DNA of 64,000 bases from Rosellinia necatrix. Lineage: Eukaryota; Ascomycota; Sordariomycetes; Xylariales; Xylariaceae. Shown here in pieces: positions 12,150 through 23,284 of this stretch (the first letter of the stretch is position 1; each line of letters begins with the position of its first letter). The DNA lies in assembly GCA_021209875.1 (NCBI GenBank), contig JAGYVD010000003.1, positions 186,001 to 250,000 on the forward strand, in the 5' to 3' direction. The notes beneath the pieces were generated by a model. That model ran no database searches. It worked only from the letters and a program-made list of their open reading frames with translations, and had not been told where the DNA came from. The position numbers were made by a program, and so were the translations under genes.

Positions 12150-12876
12150 GACTGATCTATTATTCATTATTCATGGATGACTTACGACTTTACGATTTAC
12201 GGACAATACCAAAAGCGGTCGGGCGTATGAGCAGGGGCCTGAACATAGACTTAGATATAATTATTAATATTTTTTATAGAATAGGGAAAGTGATTATCAT
12301 TGATTGATGAATAATTGATGGATGATGACCGTAGCTGAGAAAGTTGACTTGAGAGCGATGAATTCTGGCTTACACAGGTACATACCTACCAGTAAGGTAT
12401 ATCGAGATGTGGTACCTATAACTACATAGTAACCTTGCTTGGCGAGCTAGCCTGAATAGGTGGTTTAATTGAAAAGTCAGGTGTTATCGCGCTTGAATGG
12501 GGGGGTACCTGGGTACCTGACGGGAGCACCTCCACCAGCTCCGTTGGGCGGGTCGCGGGTCTGCACGGGCGACGCGGGTCGATCTCCAACATTTACCATT
12601 TACACGTCCTTCACCGCGCCCGCACAAACACCCGCACTACGCTGCCCACCCCTTCGCTCGCCCACCTACGGCATCGACAATATACCAACGGCACGACACG
12701 ACACGACGCGACACAACAACACAACACAACACAACACAACACGACACAACACGGCACTCTCGAACACCGACACCATTCGATTCGATCTCCGGGACGACGG
12801 CCTTCGATGCGATCTTGCATCATCTCGACCTAATGCACAGGGGGGTTGATTGGGACCGAGGTTCCGAGACGTCTTC
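12150..12876. other. Intergenic region and RecQ leader
   Basis: A spacer between the DUF1275 gene and RecQ. It contains GGTACCTG duplicates near 12506-12520 and an (ACACA/ACACG)n tract at 12691-12753 that probably lies in the RecQ promoter or 5' UTR. Confidence 0.6.
12691..12753. repeat. (ACACA/ACGAC)n pentanucleotide repeat
   Basis: Tandem ACACA and ACACG units about 125 bp upstream of the RecQ start codon. Open frames over it are by-products of the repeat. Confidence 0.85.
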
Positions 12877-15800
12877 ATGACCCGAAACAACTTAAACGAT
12901 CAACTTTCCTGGTTGCTAGCGAATATTAGTCTGTTGACGCCGAAAGCGCCTTCGTTGCCCGCGTTGCCCGCGTTGCCCTCGTTGCCTCCGTTGCCTCCCG
13001 CACGCGAACCGGCCTCCACAGCGTCTTCTCCCACCGACGAGACGGCATTCTTCACTCCCACTGCTGGGCTCTCCCCCGCAACGCGTCCGAATGAGCCGCC
13101 TATCGCCCAATTGTACCCTGCCCTGCCTGCGGCATCCAACCGCCCATCAAGTGCGGTAGTAGCCGGCGGAGGCGTTGCTTCGAACGCGGGACCGCGGGAC
13201 CATCAGCAAGGAGAGGCGGTGGCAGTGGGGAATATGGGCCGTCTTGCATCCAAGTCGAGTTCGAAAAGACCAAATCTCGCCCTCTGCCAGGAACAGCTTC
13301 CCTCGCCGGCCTCGACATCGGCTGGTGCTTCGCTCTCGAGCGACTACCCTGCCTTTCTAGCCAAGAACTCGGCCAAGAACCAGATATCCGCTCGAAATGC
13401 CCCCCCCTCCCCGCGGTCTGGCGGCGTGTTTCCCACGCCCGTGCCCACACTGCCGGCTGGCCGGCCTGTTGATGTCGTCGATTTGACAAGCGGCAGCGGC
13501 CGGGACTCTTCCATCTCCGCAGCCTTTGGGAGTGAGAGGCGCCTATGGACCGAGGATCTTGCATCGCGACCCGAACCTATGACTCCGAGCGAGAAGAACT
13601 CGGTCATGTTCGGGAGCGGCAAGATGGTTTGGCGTGAAGACTACGCCGCTCGAGCTGGCCCCGTTTCTGCTGATGATGATTCTCTCGCATTTGGTAGCGA
13701 TGTGATGGTGTGGGAGGAAGAAGCCGCTTGGCGTACGGAACCTCAGTCCACTAAGCGTGGAAAAAAGCGGAAAAGTGATCAGATTAGCCAGCCACCTCCA
13801 ACAACCACGTCTACGGATAACTTTACGGATATAATGGACCTTCTCTCTGACGACGAAAGTCTGCAAGCCTCGGTAAAGCCATCCTCAACGAAGTCACCAG
13901 CCAGAAGCAAACTCAAGACCAGCCCTGGCAAGTCGCCCTCTAAAACGGCAGTTATAACAAGTACTCCATCAAAACAGCGAGCACCCATTTCCGGTGATAT
14001 ACCTTCCATCAAACCCCGGCGTGCTGGGCTGTCCCCGGTTAAAGACCCCCCCAAAAATACCGTCTTGGATAAATTAGGGCCGTCCAAGGTGAAACTGTGC
14101 TCGTGGGGTTCGGATTCGGATTCGGTATTTGGGAGCGATGTCGAACGTACCCTGAAGTGCGAGCCAAAAACATCGAAGGCCATGAGAAGCGATGAGCAGA
14201 TTATACAGGACTCGGATGACGAACCTATGACTCCCTATGCACATAAGGAGCCGGAAAGCGCGATTCCGCGGACCAATAGCCCGACGAAGCGTCACCGTGG
14301 TTCTCAGCGTGACCACGACACTGCCATCCAAGATACGCCTTCGAGAACACGCACGCTGATCACGAGCCAGAGCATCACGGTAGCTCATTCAACCCAAAGA
14401 ATGCACCGACGTAGACGGTCCGAAAGCAAACCGGTTGACTTCCTTGACGAACCTAAGGCTGACGAGGCTATGGTCCCTGTTCCTAGTAGCCAGATTGATG
14501 TCGATTATGGTGATGAAAAATTGACGGTCATGGTTCAACTATTTCTTCGGCGACCTTCCATCATAGAGACGAGGCGAATGACCCTGGAAGGGGACCTGCG
14601 GCAGAATAGGGAGAATTTTAAAAAATCGCTCCACGAAGGTTCTCTGGAGCCTAGAGAACGATTGAGACGCGACAAAGAGAAATTAACGGCGCAACAGGCA
14701 TCCCTGGACGTTCTTACTAAGGAGTATCGGTCGTATGAAGAATTGACAGCGAAGAAGAACGCTCTCATTGCTCGTATTGCCGAGGCATACGAGCGCGATC
14801 TAAACACAGACGATGATGAATCCCACCTGCAAGGGTTGGACATCCTGCTCAAAGACCGTCAGGATGCGTTAAAAAAACACTTGGTGAACGCGGGTCTCAC
14901 GGACCCTGATCAATATAATGATAAACCAGCTCATGATTCTTCTACATATCCCCCTGAGGCAGTGGTACGAGCTACCCAAGCTCCCCGGCCGCGAATGCCT
15001 CCGAGCCTCTCTCGAGAATCAAGCCAAATCCCAGGCATGAGTGGTACGCAGGTGATAATGCAAACGCAGGTTCCGTCGCGGCTTGGTGCCCATCGGCCGG
15101 CTCCTGATCTTCGCTCGAGCGAGCCATTCCGCTTACAGGAGGAAGGGAGCCAATCATTTGATTCGTTGTCATCCCGTCGCATGCCTCGAGAGAGGCACGC
15201 TGTGTCGACGGTAGAGGGCGGGGCTGCGACATCAATTCCATACCTGGGTTCCGACACTATGGATTACGAGGGCGAGGATCTTTTCGAAGCGGATGACTTT
15301 ATGCATGGCCGTAATGTGACCAAGACTACGCGGACGGTACACCAGTCGGGCACTGCAAAGAGCCGTAGGAGTCCAAGAAAGGAAGCAGTGATGCAGCGAG
15401 AAGGGTATCAGAGTGACTATAGCGACGACATTGACATTTCAGAACTCGCCCACGAAATCGAATTCCAGCAATCGTCCGCAGGGGGCAGGCCTCCCAAGGC
15501 CGCACGGACCGTGCTCTCCGAAACCTCAGGTAATTTGGGGACACGAAAGGATAAGTCTATTGCGAAGAAACGGAGCACAAGAGCCGCTCCGGTTGCGCCC
15601 CATCAGAAGAAGTTCCCCTGGTACAAGGACATAAAACGAGCGCTCAAAGACCGATTCAGGATGAACGGGTTCCGACACAACCAACTCGAAGCGATCAATG
15701 CCACACTGGCAGCGAAGGATGCCTTCATTTTGATGCCTACTGGAGGTGGCAAATCCCTCTGTTACCAACTGCCTGCTGTGGTGTCGAGCGGGAAAACCAG

Positions 15801-18412
15801 CGGCATCACAGTTGTTGTGTCCCCCCTACTCAGCTTGATGCAAGATCAAGTCGAACACCTCAGGATTCTGAATATTGCGGCTACAACTTTCAACGGAGAG
15901 ACCACGCCCGCAGCGAAGAAAGAGATCATGGATGCATTGAACCAACCGTACCCAGAACACTACTTCCAGCTCCTTTATGTTACACCTGAGATGATCAACA
16001 AGAGCACAACCTTCCTGAACGGCTTGAGCTGTCTCTATCGCAACAAAAAGCTTGCTCGTCTCGTCATTGACGAGGCGCACTGTGTTAGTCAATGGGGACA
16101 TGACTTTCGACCAGACTACAAGCAATTAGGCAACTTCCGAGAACGTTTCCCTAGGGTTCCCTTGATGGCACTGACGGCAACGGCGACCCAAAATGTCATC
16201 GTCGATGTAAAACACAACCTGGGCATTGAGGAGTGCGCGCAATTTACGCAAAGTTTCAATCGGCCAAATCTTTATTACGAAGTCCGACGAAAGGAGAAAG
16301 ACAACACAGCAACAATTGCTAACTTGATCAACTCGAAATACCCCGGGAAGACTGGAATTGTTTATACTCTGTCGAGAAAATCAGCGGAGACCATTGCGCA
16401 AAAGCTGCGAGACCAAGGGATTGCTTCTCATCATTATCACGCCAGTGTAGAGCCGACTGACAAGGTGCAGATACAGCGAGACTGGCAGCGTGGGAAGATC
16501 AAAGTCGTCGTTGCTACAATCGCTTTTGGGATGGGCATCGATAAGCCGGATGTGCGTTTTGTCATTCATCAATCCGTTCCCAAGAGTCTCGAGGGGTACT
16601 ACCAGGAAACCGGACGTGCCGGCCGCGACGGCGAGCCATCCGAATGCTATCTTTATTTTGGCTACGGAGACGTCATTCAACTCCGGAAGCTGATCGCTGA
16701 CGGCGAGGGCAACGAGGAGCAAAAGGAACGACAGAGGAACATGTTAAACGTGGTGGCGGCTTTCTGTGACAATCAAAGCGATTGCCGTCGAGTCGAGATC
16801 CTCCGCTACTTCGGCGAAACATTTAGCAAAGCCCAATGCAAAGCCACCTGCGACAATTGCCTATCAAAGGACAAATTCGAGCAAAAGGATTTTACCACGG
16901 TCGCTATCGCTGCGCTTCATATCGTGAAGGCACAAGAGAGGGTTACGCTTGCGCAATGCACCGACTACCTTATGGCCAAGAAAAAGAGAACCGACTTTAA
17001 AGACATAGTGGGAGAATTCCACGGCATAGCTAGGCATGTGCCTAAGCATGAAATACATCGCATTATGGACCGGCTACTTGCCGAGGATGCGTTGACGGAG
17101 GAGAACGTATTCAAGAGGAGCGTGAGAATGGCGGTGCAATACTACAGGGTAAGCGATCCATTCCCATGGCGATCCTATTTCCGAAGCTAACACCAGGCTC
17201 TAGATTGGACGAACAGCGCGCTCTTTTCTGGTTGATGGACGCCAACTCCAATTGACTACTCGCGTCAAGAGCGATGGTAGTCATATTAGCGCCGTGAAGG
17301 TCCAGAGGCGCTTAGATGTACCAGCAGCTCCGGCAACGAAAAAGGGACAGGCGGTGCAATTTACTTCGACACTTGTGTCCTCCCCGGCCCAGAAAGCTTC
17401 GGGGAAGAGAAAGGGCAAGGCTGTGGCGAATTATGACGAAGATAGCGATGAGGGCTTCAACTTGCACAGCAACGGATATCGTCGTGATGATTTTGTGATC
17501 GGCGATGATGAGCACTCGGATGACGATTTCGAGACAATGCCATCGGCCGTGATCAGACGCCGGAAGACGAAGACGGTTGGACCACCCATATCGCGTGACG
17601 CTCGTCTGAGCGAGGAAAGTCTCACGGAGGTTCAAAAGGATATCCTTGAAAGCTTCTTCAAGGACATCCAAAAGCTGGAGGAGAGGATTCGGGTCTCGGA
17701 TGGGTACAGAGCGCCACTCTTCTCCCAAGTTCAGCTTCGAGAGATGGGGTTGTGCTGGACCGTCACCTTGGACCAGATGCAGCATATTCCCGGCATCAAC
17801 AAGGCCATGGTAGCCCGGCACGGCGCCAAGCTACTCCCGCTGATCAAGCGATACCATCAACAGTATCAGGAAATCATGGGCCTGTCACCGGAACCGCCTG
17901 CGCTGCCTCAGCTGGGTGAGATTGTGGACTTGGTGACCACCGATGATGACGAGGACGACGAGGACGACGATGAGGGTCAGGATATGGGACCAGTTGGGTA
18001 CGAGGACAGTGAAGACGAGGGCGAGGACGAGGATGACGAAGACGGAGATGGTGGCGAGACTTCGGGCTATTTCCAGCCCTCCGTCACGGAGAAGGCGTTC
18101 ATGGAGAAGTTCCACCAAGCTAACCAGCAGGAAGCCTCGTCCTCCAAGGGGCGTGGCCGTACACCGGGTGCAGGCACCGGGAGGGGGGGAAAGAGCAACT
18201 GGCGCGGCGGTAAGAAGTCGTACCCCTCCCGGCGGTCCTCGGGCGGCAAATTCGCGGGTGTGAAGAAGAAAGGGGTCGCCGCGCCCAGGCGGAGCACGAA
18301 CACACAGGCTACCGGCGCCCGCGGCGGCTCAACGGGAGCCTCGTCATCGAGGGGCAGAGGCAGCCGGTCCCAGGGCGTCGGGTTCGACGGCATTGGGCTC
18401 ATGGACCATTAA
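12877..18412 (+). CDS. SGS1: RecQ-family DNA helicase (Sgs1/BLM/QDE-3 type)
   Basis: Exons 12877-17148 and 17204-18412 (55-nt intron, GTAAGC..CTAG) encode 1826 residues. The first 870 or so are disordered and Ser/Pro-rich, with a charged, probably coiled stretch near 560-650. The SF2 helicase core follows: motif I MPTGGGKS at 953-960, DEAH at 1065-1068 within VIDEAHCVSQWGHDFRPD, and motif VI TGRAGRDG. Next is the RQC domain with zinc-binding cysteines at about 1303, 1321, 1325 and 1328, an HRDC-like domain near 1560-1650, an acidic patch, and a Gly/Arg/Ser-rich tail. Sgs1/BLM enzymes unwind recombination intermediates with Top3/Rmi1; the Neurospora orthologue QDE-3 also acts in quelling. The start MTRNNLNDQLSWLL is chosen because the frame upstream has no ATG. 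The intron falls inside the RQC domain and splicing restores IGRTARSFLVDG. Confidence 0.95.
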
Positions 18413-18425
18413 GCTTTTTACGAGA

Positions 18426-18426
18426 C

Positions 18427-18456
<30 letters not shown>
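18426..18456. repeat. (GACA)n microsatellite in the RecQ 3' UTR
   Basis: About seven perfect tetranucleotide units starting some 14 nt after the RecQ stop codon. Confidence 0.9.
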
Positions 18457-18457
<1 letters not shown>

Positions 18458-19271
18458 GTATCGTCTTGGAAGAGAAACGTCGAACTGTTTGTAATGCGAG
18501 CTTGTACGGAGAGGCGTGAGAGATGGAACGGGATCGTTTTCTTGGAGAGGGAAAAAAAAAAAAAAAGAAGAGGAAGAAGAGGAAGAGGGAGACGGCGCGC
18601 GCTTGTCTTTGCCATCCTTGTTTGTGTATGTGATCAATCAATCGGTCGATTGATGATGAAACGAACGATGATGATAAGTGGTTTTTTCGGAGGATTGATG
18701 GATGGACTGATGGATCTGGTTGATTGATATGCGTTTCTACACTTCCTCGCCCCCTCCTCCCCCTCCCACATCCACCCCTATTAACTAACTACCACGAACT
18801 GGTTGGTTGGTTGGCTGGCGAGCTGGTTTTTGTTTTATTTTTTCATCGTGTCGGCGTTTGCTGCATTGCGTGGCGTTTTGTGTCGTGTGGCATCGTGTTT
18901 GCCGGCATGGTAGAGCGTATTCGGTCGATACCTACATATAATATATATAAATATATATGTATATGTATGAATTGTAGAGAGGATATAGTATAGTAGTATA
19001 TGTATATACCAACCAACCAACCACTACATGGTGTTGTTACTCACTCGTTCACTTGGCACGAATCGATGAATTAACGTTGTCAACACTGACTTGGCTTCGC
19101 CTGTTTGGTCTGATTGCCTGTATAAATTAAATGGTCTACCTACATTGCAAAGCGTGTATTGTCACGAACCCACTCGCCCTAAACAGCCTGGACACGCTCA
19201 CGTCGAATCATAAATTAATTGGCTTGGTAAATTGATGGTCTCGCACATTAAAACGCTCGGGTTACTACAGT

Positions 19272-19811
19272 TCAATTACGAGGGGGAAAAGTCCACTGAG
19301 TTTTGTCACTGAGGAGCCTATATTCCACATTTTTGTCTTCCCAACTGCTCGGTATGTGTCTTGGGCATCTCTTTACCTCCATGAACCCAAGGCGAAGATG
19401 CGGCCGTATCTTTTCAAAACCACTCCTCGCATTCTCTGCGTAAACTCGCTTCAGTTCCGTCTCCATGTCTATGCTACAATATACAATTTCAAACCAGGGC
19501 GTTCTACTGCTGTAGTATACTTGCCAACCCCGCTCGTTTCCTTCCCTCCTGACCCTACAAATTTCCTTGGAGTCTCGCTCCCCGGAACGAAAACTGCCCT
19601 TGATCGGCGTGTCCGGGAGGTATCTTTCGAACGGTTTTGAAGAAAGAAACATGGTTCCTGAAAATACAACAAAACAGAACAGAAACAAATATTTAAACAA
19701 CGAACGCCTGTCCCCTGTCCCCTTCCCTCCCCATGAACTAAGTACGCCGATGCTGCATGCTCCTCCGGGTCCGCTTGGTCTCTCAAGTCGATAGGAGCCG
19801 ATCGACGACAA
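19272..19811 (-). CDS. Doubtful 179-residue open frame downstream of KAR9
   Basis: An uninterrupted minus-strand frame begins MSSIGSYRLERPSGPGG, with a hydrophobic stretch near residues 40-58 (LFKYLFLFCFVVFSGTMFL) and a basic, polar remainder. No family is recognised. It lies 230 bp past the KAR9 stop on the same strand, where a 3' UTR is expected. It could be a chance frame, and I list it only because of its length. Confidence 0.15.
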   Translation of the reverse strand: MSSIGSYRLERPSGPGGACSIGVLSSWGGKGTGDRRSLFKYLFLFCFVVFSGTMFLSSKPFERYLPDTPIKGSFRSGERDSKEICRVRREGNERGWQVYYSSRTPWFEIVYCSIDMETELKRVYAENARSGFEKIRPHLRLGFMEVKRCPRHIPSSWEDKNVEYRLLSDKTQWTFPPRN

Positions 19812-20041
19812 ATACGAGTGTGGTGAGTGGGGGGAAGAAAAAAAAAAGCGTCATGGCGAGTTGCCCATTTGTCCGACAACTGATCATCACCGTGCTGGGC
19901 GGAGAGACGTGCAGGACTTTGGACGCTTTGGTCGACGAATTAAGTTAGTTCCGACCCGGCTAGCGGGCCCATGACATATGGAACAGAGGGTAAAGAGTGG
20001 TTGTCATCTGCCTTGAGTATACATCCTTCGGCCGAACAAGC

Positions 20042-23000
20042 TCAATGTCGCCAACGGGGCTTGCCGTCCTCCGCTCCGTTAAAGCTTTTGCGTGAGCCCG
20101 CTGCGCTTACACGACCAGCGGCAGCATTGCTGGCCTGAGGGACTGGGAGCAGGCTGATGCGTCTCGACGATGATGCCAGCGAACTAGCTGATCTTTGTTT
20201 CGTGTCGAGAGGCCCACCCTGTGCTCGAGGAGGATGGAAGGAAGCTCGTCGGTTATCAAGGACGTTGGCAGAGGCCTTCGACATCAGCCGTTGTTTTGGT
20301 GCTACTAATGTCTGCGGAGCATTCGGACCGGGAGAAGCTGCCGCGATTCGCTCGCGGAAGGAGAGTCGCGAGTGGGTATTTGCCCTTGGTGGTGTGCTGT
20401 CCGGGGCAGGAGAGGCAGATGTCCCTCTTGCTAAAGGACTGCGCAGGGGCAATTTGGACTCGTGCGACCCCGGTGTATACCCCGGGCCGGAACGTACTGG
20501 AGTAGGGGATCTTTTCGCGTATGGACTTGGAGTGGTGAGAGTCAGAGGCGTGAAGTTATGTCCGACATCCGAGTCTCGAGTATTAGTGGAGGAGTTCCAA
20601 CGGGGTCGGTTATCTGCCACACTGGAAGTAGAGTTTTGGAAGCGACCCCCGAGGGGTGTCGTAGAGCCGCTCCGGTTAGATACCAAGGAGTTAGACGCGT
20701 TCGACAATGTCGATAGTCTCGATCCCAGGGGGCGTCGCGAAGGGAGAGCTAGCGTTGAAGTGCTCCTCCGAGCCGAGGTTGGCTTGGGGATAGCGCTGCT
20801 GGTACTAGCAGAGCGGCTTTTGCTCTTGGACCTAGGAGTGATGGAATTAAGACCAAGGCTGGACATGACGACCGATGAGGGTGGAGAGCTACCCGGAGTC
20901 TCGTTACCACTGCTAACGGTCGATCTATCGTTCGACAGCATGCTTGATATCGAATCTCGTAACTGTTGATTGCGTTTATCCGCCTGGATCCCTTCCAAGA
21001 TCCCATCTATATCCTTCGTCTGCCGCTTCAGGCTTTCCCACCGGGATTGTATCTCCGTATGAAATCGCAGAATTTCACCATTGACCGTCAGTCTGTCCTT
21101 GACGCCTTTATCGATGATGGAGAGAACACGTTCGATGGCCGGCCCGTAGTGCATCTTCTTGGCTTCGTAATTCTCGATCTTCTTGCCCATGACAGGGGGG
21201 TTGGAGAACTGAAGGCCTTGGTCAATGCTTTCACGCAGCTTCATCATGCTGCGGTCCACGGACTCGACCAACTTCTGTGCCTGTCTACCAGCGCCCCGGA
21301 AGACGAGAACCCACTTATCCTCGCCCAGTTCTTTTCTGAGCGAGTCAGCGTCCTTCTCGAGTTTCTTGTAGCTAGCTTCAAGGCCTTCCCTCCTCATCTC
21401 AAGCTCCTCGCAAGCGGTCGGGAAAGCTCCTGAAGCCCTCGCCTCAAAAACGGAGAGCCTCATAGGCAGGAAGTCTAACGATGCCCGTAACGGCTGCATG
21501 CGAGCAAACAAGGCGAGGAGGCTCGAGTCATCCTGAGTCAGGGGTGGAGTCCCTGGAGAACTTGGGCTCAGAGGGAACATTGGCACGCTGAAGCGGTTGT
21601 TACGGACGACGGCGGGTGGCGTTTCCTCTACGATGGTCTCGAGGTCGCCGATATCAAGTCCATCGCCCCCTGAGACCGCCATGATGGACTTATGCCGCCT
21701 TTCTTCCATTTCGAAGACCAGTCGACTGAGGTCATCCATCTCATTCTGAATATCGCCCAGGACCATGTTCCAGAGTTCCTCCCACTCCATAGCCGTCTCA
21801 ACCTGACCCTTGGCATTATTCAGTGTTCTGCGAATCTTGGTCCAATCCGTCATAATCAATTCCATCTGCGTAACGGCCTTTTGGAGGTCTTGATTCGAAA
21901 CACTTCCAATGTCATCACGGCCCTGCATCGCCTCGATGGCGGTGACGTAGACATTGATCAACTCTTCAAATCTAGCAATGGCATTTTCAACTTCTTCGTA
22001 CCCTTCCCTGCCACCAGCCGCAGCCCACTCCACATCATCTTCGCTATCAAGCCCCTCAATCACTTCCGAGGCCTTTGCTATCCAGCTCCGAATCTGCTCG
22101 GCAGCGCCGATCAAGGCCGTCGCCGCTGCCCGTGCGGTAGGGATGGCGGCAACCTTGCTGGACAATAGATCGGCATCGGGCAGTTGCAGAGCGGTCAGCT
22201 GAGCAAGCTGGTTGGCAAATGAGGCGCGGGATATTGTGTAGATGGAGCCAGGGCGCTGCAGGCCGAGGGGGTTGAAATAGGACGGGAAGTTCTGCGCGGG
22301 GTCGGCCGAGCCCATGCCATCGGACGGCGTTTCTTTGGGCGGCCTATCTTTCGGCGGAGGAGGCGGCGGTGGCGGTTCATCAAGCTGGGGCGCGCGTACA
22401 TCTCGTTCAAGGTGGTCGCGGCGCGTCTCGGGGGTCGCTTTGGTACCATTTCCATTGGTATGGTCGGGCAAAATATACTTATTGGTGTCCATCTCTAGTG
22501 GCGGCGGTTGGCTGATCGCAGGAAGGAGTTCGGGCTTGACGGGATTATCTCCCTGCTCGGAAGATACCGTCTTGTCCTCGTCACCTTGCTTCCGAGAAGA
22601 ATCGCGATTCGACCTGGATCTTAACAGTTGCAGAGGGGTGCCCGCACCCTTCCACGGACGGCCACGGCGCTCAACGATGAGCCCGGTTGAATTGAGCTGG
22701 TGATTGAGGTCAAGGGACCGTAACTGATCTTCGGGGAGTCGGCCGACTGTATCTTGGTGCGAGGGGCTGAGCGGCGGGTCAGAGGCCTCTTTTGGCGCGG
22801 AACCGAAGCCGAGGGCCTTCAGACGCGCTGCCAATCCGGGGCTCGGTTTGCGACGCTGCGAAGCCGATGGCTTAATGGACGAGAGGTTAGACTCGCCGTC
22901 GGTACTCGTGTTATTCTTGGGAGTGGTTTGGTCAGGATGCCGTTGGGATCCTGGCAGATCCAGCTGGAGCAGGTCTGACGAGAGGTCTGTAAAAGTTAAG

Positions 23001-23102
23001 ATGGCTTCTGGCGGGTCCTTGGCGACATGTTGTCGATCGTGTGCAGGCGTGAGCGCTACCAATGCAGGCTCGTATTTCTCGGCCGTCGGGGCTTGGCGAC
23101 CG

Positions 23103-23136
<34 letters not shown>

Positions 23137-23284
23137 CGTCGCGGGCGCGAATATGGGATTGCGAATGGGCGAGGGCGGAAGGAGGGAAATGGGAGGCGGA
23201 CGGGGACGGGGACGGGGACGGGGATGGAGGAGGGAGGTAAGGAGGGTGAGGCGATGGAGCCAGCGTGGTGGATAGGCTGGTCAT
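20042..23284 (-). CDS. KAR9: KAR9-family karyogamy / spindle-positioning protein
   Basis: A single exon of 1080 residues. The N-terminal 330 residues are Pro/Ser/Gln-rich, with a poly-Q stretch (residues 50-60). The central 330-750 region is alpha-helical and matches the KAR9 spectrin-like domain (for example RSWIAKASEVIEGLDSEDD, MTDWTKIRRTLNNAKGQ, KIENYEAKKMHYGP). The last 300 residues are Ser/Arg-rich and basic, including SSAIPKP near residue 830, an SxIP-type motif of the kind that binds EB1/Bim1. In yeast, Kar9 links astral microtubule plus ends (via Bim1) to myosin V on actin cables and so orients the spindle. In filamentous fungi the role is presumed similar. The start ATG at 23284 opens the frame and no intron is needed. 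It is longer than yeast Kar9 (644 aa), as is usual in moulds. Confidence 0.88.

Larger units (their letters stand above)
18413..20041. other. Convergent intergenic region between RecQ and KAR9
   Basis: The 3' ends of two convergent genes. It holds a GACA repeat just after the RecQ stop, an A-run with GA-rich sequence (18550-18585), an AT-rich block (18936-18975) and the weak minus-strand frame listed next. No other gene is supported. Confidence 0.6.

Noticed and set aside
12611..12890. Minus-strand Cys/Val-rich frames upstream of RecQ
   Set aside because: They are translations of the ACACA/ACACG repeat.
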